Shown here one piece after another: positions 29,610 to 31,878 of a stretch of DNA of 31,878 nucleotides. Position 1 is the stretch's first letter; each line of letters begins with the position of its first letter. Position numbers and translations under genes: made by a program. The DNA is from JAHJDS01 sp964569795. Lineage in GTDB: Bacteria; Desulfobacterota; Desulfarculia; Desulfarculales; JAHJDS01. The notes beneath the pieces were generated by a model that saw nothing but the letters and a program-made list of their open reading frames with translations, had not been told where the DNA came from and did not search any database. The stretch covers positions 1-31,878 of the forward strand of contig CAZMVB010000043.1 of the NCBI GenBank assembly GCA_964569795.1, read 5' to 3'.

Positions 29610-30445
29610 TCACTGCCTTGTCGTATTATACAGCAATTCATCGGGGACAAATAGGACTTTTTCAGCCCCGCTACGCAGCACGTCCCGGCCGGCCCCGGCC
29701 TGGGTGACCACACTCAGCAGGCGCTCGGGATCGATCACCCGGCAGCCGGCCAGTCCCTTGACCCCGCGCCTGAACAGGGGCAACGGATTAAACGAGGCCG
29801 TGGGCCCGGCCAGGACCACGGGCTTGCCCGGGGCCACGGCGTCCAGAATTTTGTCAAGGGTCTGGTTGATCAGGGTCGTGCCCGAGACGATGACCGCGTC
29901 GGCCTGGCCCAGGACGGTGGCCGTGTCGGCCGGTGGGCGTAGATCCACCTCCCAGTCGGACGGGACCAGATGGGGATGGCGCTCGATGACCACCACCGGG
30001 TGGCCCCGTTTGGCCAGGGTTTTCAGGAAAGGCCGAAAGGCCCCGACCATGGCCACGGCTTGACCCGGCGCCAGGCCCAGGGCGTCCACCCCGTCAATGT
30101 CTTCGACCGTCCTGACCCCGGGCAGGCCCCGGTCCAGGGCCAGGGCGGTCAGGGCGTTGAGGCCGGCCACGCCCAGGGCGCTCTTGAGCGGATGGTCATG
30201 ACCGGCCCAAGAAATTAATTTATCTGCCGGAAAACCGTCCAGGTCCCCGGGTCGGTCCAGGCGGTGGGGCCCCGGGCCGCTCAGAAGGTCGGCCGCGGGG
30301 TGTGGGCCGCGCCGGCGTGGCCCGTGTCCAGGACCACGGCCGAGAACAACAGGCCGACCGCCGCCCGGCGGACCGAGATACCGGCGAGGGTCGGGCCGAG
30401 GAAGTCCGTGAGTTCCCGTTTACATTCTTCCAGAATCACCGCCAT
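29610..30445 (-). pseudogene. DUF4213/DUF364 protein with a frameshift
   Basis: The gene reads from the ATG at 30445 as a DUF4213-like N-terminus (VRRAAVGLLFSAVVLDTGHAG, 54 codons) to a TGA at 30283-30281. The rest continues in another frame (DLLSG, then FPADKLISWAG, HPLKSALGVAGLNALTALAL) through the DUF364 domain (AMVGAFRPFLKTLAKRGHPV, ADAVIVSGTTLINQTLD, VVLAGPTASFNPLPLFRRGV) to 29610. One extra C in the CCCC run (G-run at 30297-30300 on the plus strand) restores HTPAADLLS and gives about 278 aa, the normal length. The family is thought to bind heavy metals or cofactors. Either the gene is broken or the base is a sequencing error. The last residues are encoded by AT-rich sequence next to the HNH gene. 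Confidence 0.8.
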
Positions 30446-30549
30446 AAATAGAGGATATCATCCGTTTGGCCGAGGCCCAAGATTTTTCGGGCTGGTTTGG
30501 GGGCGGGATCGATCGGCCGGGCGGCCATGGCCCCCGGGATCAAGGCGGG

Positions 30550-30960
30550 TTACATGGCCTGACCGGCCGGTGAATTCTTTTTTCGGCGCGCCAGAATTGT
30601 TCCGGTCAGCCAGGTTACCAGGAAGACCAGGATGAACACCAGCCAGGTGCCGATGAAGCCTCGGAACATGGCGAAGCTCTTTTCGATGAGCAGGGCCACG
30701 ATAAGGACGTCCGCCAGGATGACCACGGCCACGAAAATAACCGCCGTGGCCAGGGGCGAGGTATAGTTGAACTTGGTGAAGTAGAGCACTGACAACAGGA
30801 TGAACACCACCGGTCCCCCCACGGCGTGGACGATCAGGGCCGTGGACAGGCGGAACAGTCCCATGCCAGCACCCATGATGGCGCCGCAGGCCGCCCAGCC
30901 GATCAGGGCAAAGAGGCCGGTCACGATCGCTTTTTTAGTAACGGATACCGGCTCGGCCAC
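30550..30960 (-). CDS. Four-transmembrane hypothetical protein
   Basis: 136 aa from the GTG at 30960, which is seven bases after GGAGG. A GTG at 30969 overlaps that ribosome site and is less likely. Four hydrophobic helices fill the protein (about residues 10-32, 43-60, 70-92 and 100-122): AIVTGLFALIGWAACGAIMG, ALIVHAVGGPVVFILLSVLY, AVIFVAVVILADVLIVALLI and GTWLVFILVFLVTWLTGTIL. The tail is basic (RRKKN), placing the C-terminus in the cytoplasm. I recognise no family. No neighbour suggests a function. Confidence 0.75.
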   Translation of the reverse strand: MAEPVSVTKKAIVTGLFALIGWAACGAIMGAGMGLFRLSTALIVHAVGGPVVFILLSVLYFTKFNYTSPLATAVIFVAVVILADVLIVALLIEKSFAMFRGFIGTWLVFILVFLVTWLTGTILARRKKNSPAGQAM

Positions 30961-31029
30961 TTGATTCACCTCCCCTCCCAGGAAATGACCATATATTCGC
31001 GGCTGAATTCCATCTAAATTACTGTGCTT

Positions 31030-31155
31030 TCAATGGGCTTGTCTAGTCGATTTCAGTGTATTTTTAGTGTATTTTTGATGAATCAGGCGCGAATACTGTT
31101 GTCTTGCCGGGTTGACCCAACACGTCATAACCTCTGGTTTTAAATGGTTTTTCAT
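31030..31155 (-). CDS. Candidate 41-aa small protein
   Basis: A 41-codon frame (MKNHLKPEVMTCWVNPARQQ onward, ending KSTRQAH) starts at the ATG at 31155. GGGAGG (31168-31163) lies seven bases upstream, and a good promoter reads towards it. The peptide is basic with one Cys and no membrane segment. Part of its C-terminus (QKYTKNTLKST) is encoded by an 11-bp tandem duplication. No homologue is known to me. Evidence for translation is the ribosome site and promoter only. The segment could instead be the leader of a non-coding RNA. Confidence 0.4.
   Translation of the reverse strand: MKNHLKPEVMTCWVNPARQQYSRLIHQKYTKNTLKSTRQAH
31055..31076. repeat. 11-bp tandem direct repeat
   Basis: AGTGTATTTTT occurs twice in immediate succession (31055-31065 and 31066-31076), inside the 3' part of the small frame above. 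It looks like a simple tandem duplication. Confidence 0.8.
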
Positions 31156-31193
31156 GACAACGCCTCCCGCATCATAAAAATTTTCTTCATATA

Positions 31194-31222
31194 ATAATAA
31201 ATAAAGTAATTTATCTTGACAA
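31194..31222 (-). promoter_or_regulatory. Minus-strand promoter for the small protein
   Basis: TTGTCA (31222-31217), a 17-bp spacer and TATTAT (31199-31194), both 5 of 6 and in very AT-rich DNA. Its -35 shares five bases with the -35 of the divergent rpiR promoter. Confidence 0.55.
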
Positions 31223-31244
31223 ATCCGACTGCAAATGGCATCAT
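31216..31244 (+). promoter_or_regulatory. Promoter of the rpiR-family gene, possibly giving a leaderless mRNA
   Basis: TTGACA (31216-31221), a 17-bp spacer and CATCAT (31239-31244, 4 of 6). Transcription would begin at about 31251, the A of the start codon, and no ribosome site precedes that ATG. Confidence 0.5.
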
Positions 31245-31250
31245 CCGGGC

Positions 31251-31878
31251 ATGGCCCAGAACTCCCCCACCGCCTCCCTGCACAGGGTTCACTCCGGGGC
31301 AACCCTGCCCCGGATCAGGGGGTTGCTGCCTTCGCTCAACAAGGCCGAGAAACGGGTGGCCCAGGTGGTGGTGACGGATCCCGAGGCGGTGCTGGCCGGC
31401 ACCATCTCGTCGCTGTCGCGACAGGCCGGGGTCAGCGAGGCCACGGTGGTCCGTTTTTGCCGGACCCTGGGATTCACGGGTTATGGCCCCTTCAAGATCG
31501 CCCTGGCCCGGGAGATGGTCCCCCAGGTGCGGCGCATTCACGAGGAAGTGGACCTGGGCGATGACGCCGACGCGGTGGTCCAGAAGGTCTTTACGGCCTC
31601 CATGGCGGCCTTGGAGGACACCCTGGCCGTGCTCGACCCGGTTCAAGTGGCCGGGGCGGCCGAGGCGATTCGAAGGGCGGGCCGGGTGCTGATCATCGGG
31701 GTGGGGACCTCGGCCCCCAACGTGATGGACGCCCATCACAAGCTGATGCGACTCGGGGTGAGGGTCACTTTTTCCTCGGACGCCCATTTGCAGATGATGG
31801 AGGCCGCCCTGCTGGGGCCGGGTGACGTGATCGTGGCCATCACCCACTCGGGTTCGACCAGGGACCCGGTGGACACGG
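31251..31878 (+). CDS. MurR/RpiR-family regulator with SIS domain, 3' end outside the window
   Basis: The frame is open from the ATG at 31251 to the last base (209 codons), so the gene continues beyond the window. The N-terminal RpiR HTH covers about residues 20-95: LPSLNKAEKRVAQVVV, then SSLSRQAGVSEATVVRFCRTLGF. A linker helix is followed by the start of a SIS sugar-phosphate-binding domain (AGRVLIIGVGTSAPNVMDAH, then DVIVAITHSGSTRDPV), whose SGST segment is the phosphosugar loop. Such proteins control sugar-phosphate or amino-sugar catabolic genes, which are probably encoded just downstream. Confidence 0.93.
   Translation, partial: MAQNSPTASLHRVHSGATLPRIRGLLPSLNKAEKRVAQVVVTDPEAVLAGTISSLSRQAGVSEATVVRFCRTLGFTGYGPFKIALAREMVPQVRRIHEEVDLGDDADAVVQKVFTASMAALEDTLAVLDPVQVAGAAEAIRRAGRVLIIGVGTSAPNVMDAHHKLMRLGVRVTFSSDAHLQMMEAALLGPGDVIVAITHSGSTRDPVDT

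Noticed and set aside
1..31878. CRISPR arrays, insertion sequences, attachment sites and rRNA genes
   Set aside because: No regularly spaced repeats, no transposase or integrase frame, no tRNA-flanking duplication and no rRNA sequence were seen on either strand.

Overview
This is a very GC-rich chromosomal window with a single 100-N scaffold gap. Gene content suggests an anaerobic or facultative bacterium of the former Deltaproteobacteria (Desulfobacterota-like): electron-transfer flavoprotein, acyl-CoA dehydrogenase, a UbiE/MenG quinone methyltransferase, a CoA-disulfide/persulfide reductase and a YbhGFSR-type exporter, all densely packed with strong GC3 bias. The placement is inferred from gene content and composition; no rRNA or ribosomal protein gene is present to confirm it.

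Region by region. (1) 1-2.5 kb: the end of an unrecognised Pro-rich protein, an S41 C-terminal processing peptidase, and a Fur-family metalloregulator, then the gap. The same 55 bases lie on both sides of the gap, so it is probably an unmerged assembly overlap. (2) 2.7-5.6 kb: an orphan gene of lower GC, a small secreted protein, an NlpC/P60 lipoprotein and a SAM methyltransferase. (3) 5.8-11.8 kb: a tightly overlapping operon tetR-hlyD-ATPase-ATPase-permease-permease, equivalent to E. coli cecR-ybhGFSR with YbhF split into two genes. (4) 11.8-16.5 kb: NAD kinase, a CoA-disulfide reductase/rhodanese fusion, a small hypothetical protein, a glycine-zipper lipoprotein and a two-TM potassium channel. 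(5) 16.5-23.7 kb: etfB-etfA diverges from an acyl-CoA operon across a shared palindrome. The operon encodes a possible thiazoline-hydrolase-like protein, two histidine-phosphatase paralogues, an ACAD10/11-type acyl-CoA dehydrogenase, a TetR regulator and an APH-type kinase. (6) 23.8-25.7 kb: a cytidylate-kinase-like protein, an altered Rieske protein, tRNA-His with its own promoter and terminator, and a secreted protein. (7) 25.8-27.8 kb: a marR / enoyl-CoA hydratase / nitronate monooxygenase-like operon behind a double operator; the hydratase lacks an internal segment. (8) 27.9-31.9 kb: UbiE/MenG, an AT-rich HNH nuclease gene, a frameshifted DUF4213/DUF364 gene, a four-TM protein, a candidate 41-aa protein and the start of an RpiR-family regulator.

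The most interesting unit is region 5. Separate proteins matching the kinase half and the dehydrogenase half of mammalian ACAD10/ACAD11 (and the Pseudomonas LvaA/LvaC pair) are encoded together with a TetR regulator and EtfAB. This suggests an inducible pathway that phosphorylates 4-hydroxyacyl-CoA and then eliminates phosphate to enter beta-oxidation. The two phosphatase paralogues and the 229-aa protein in the same operon have no assigned role in known versions of that pathway.
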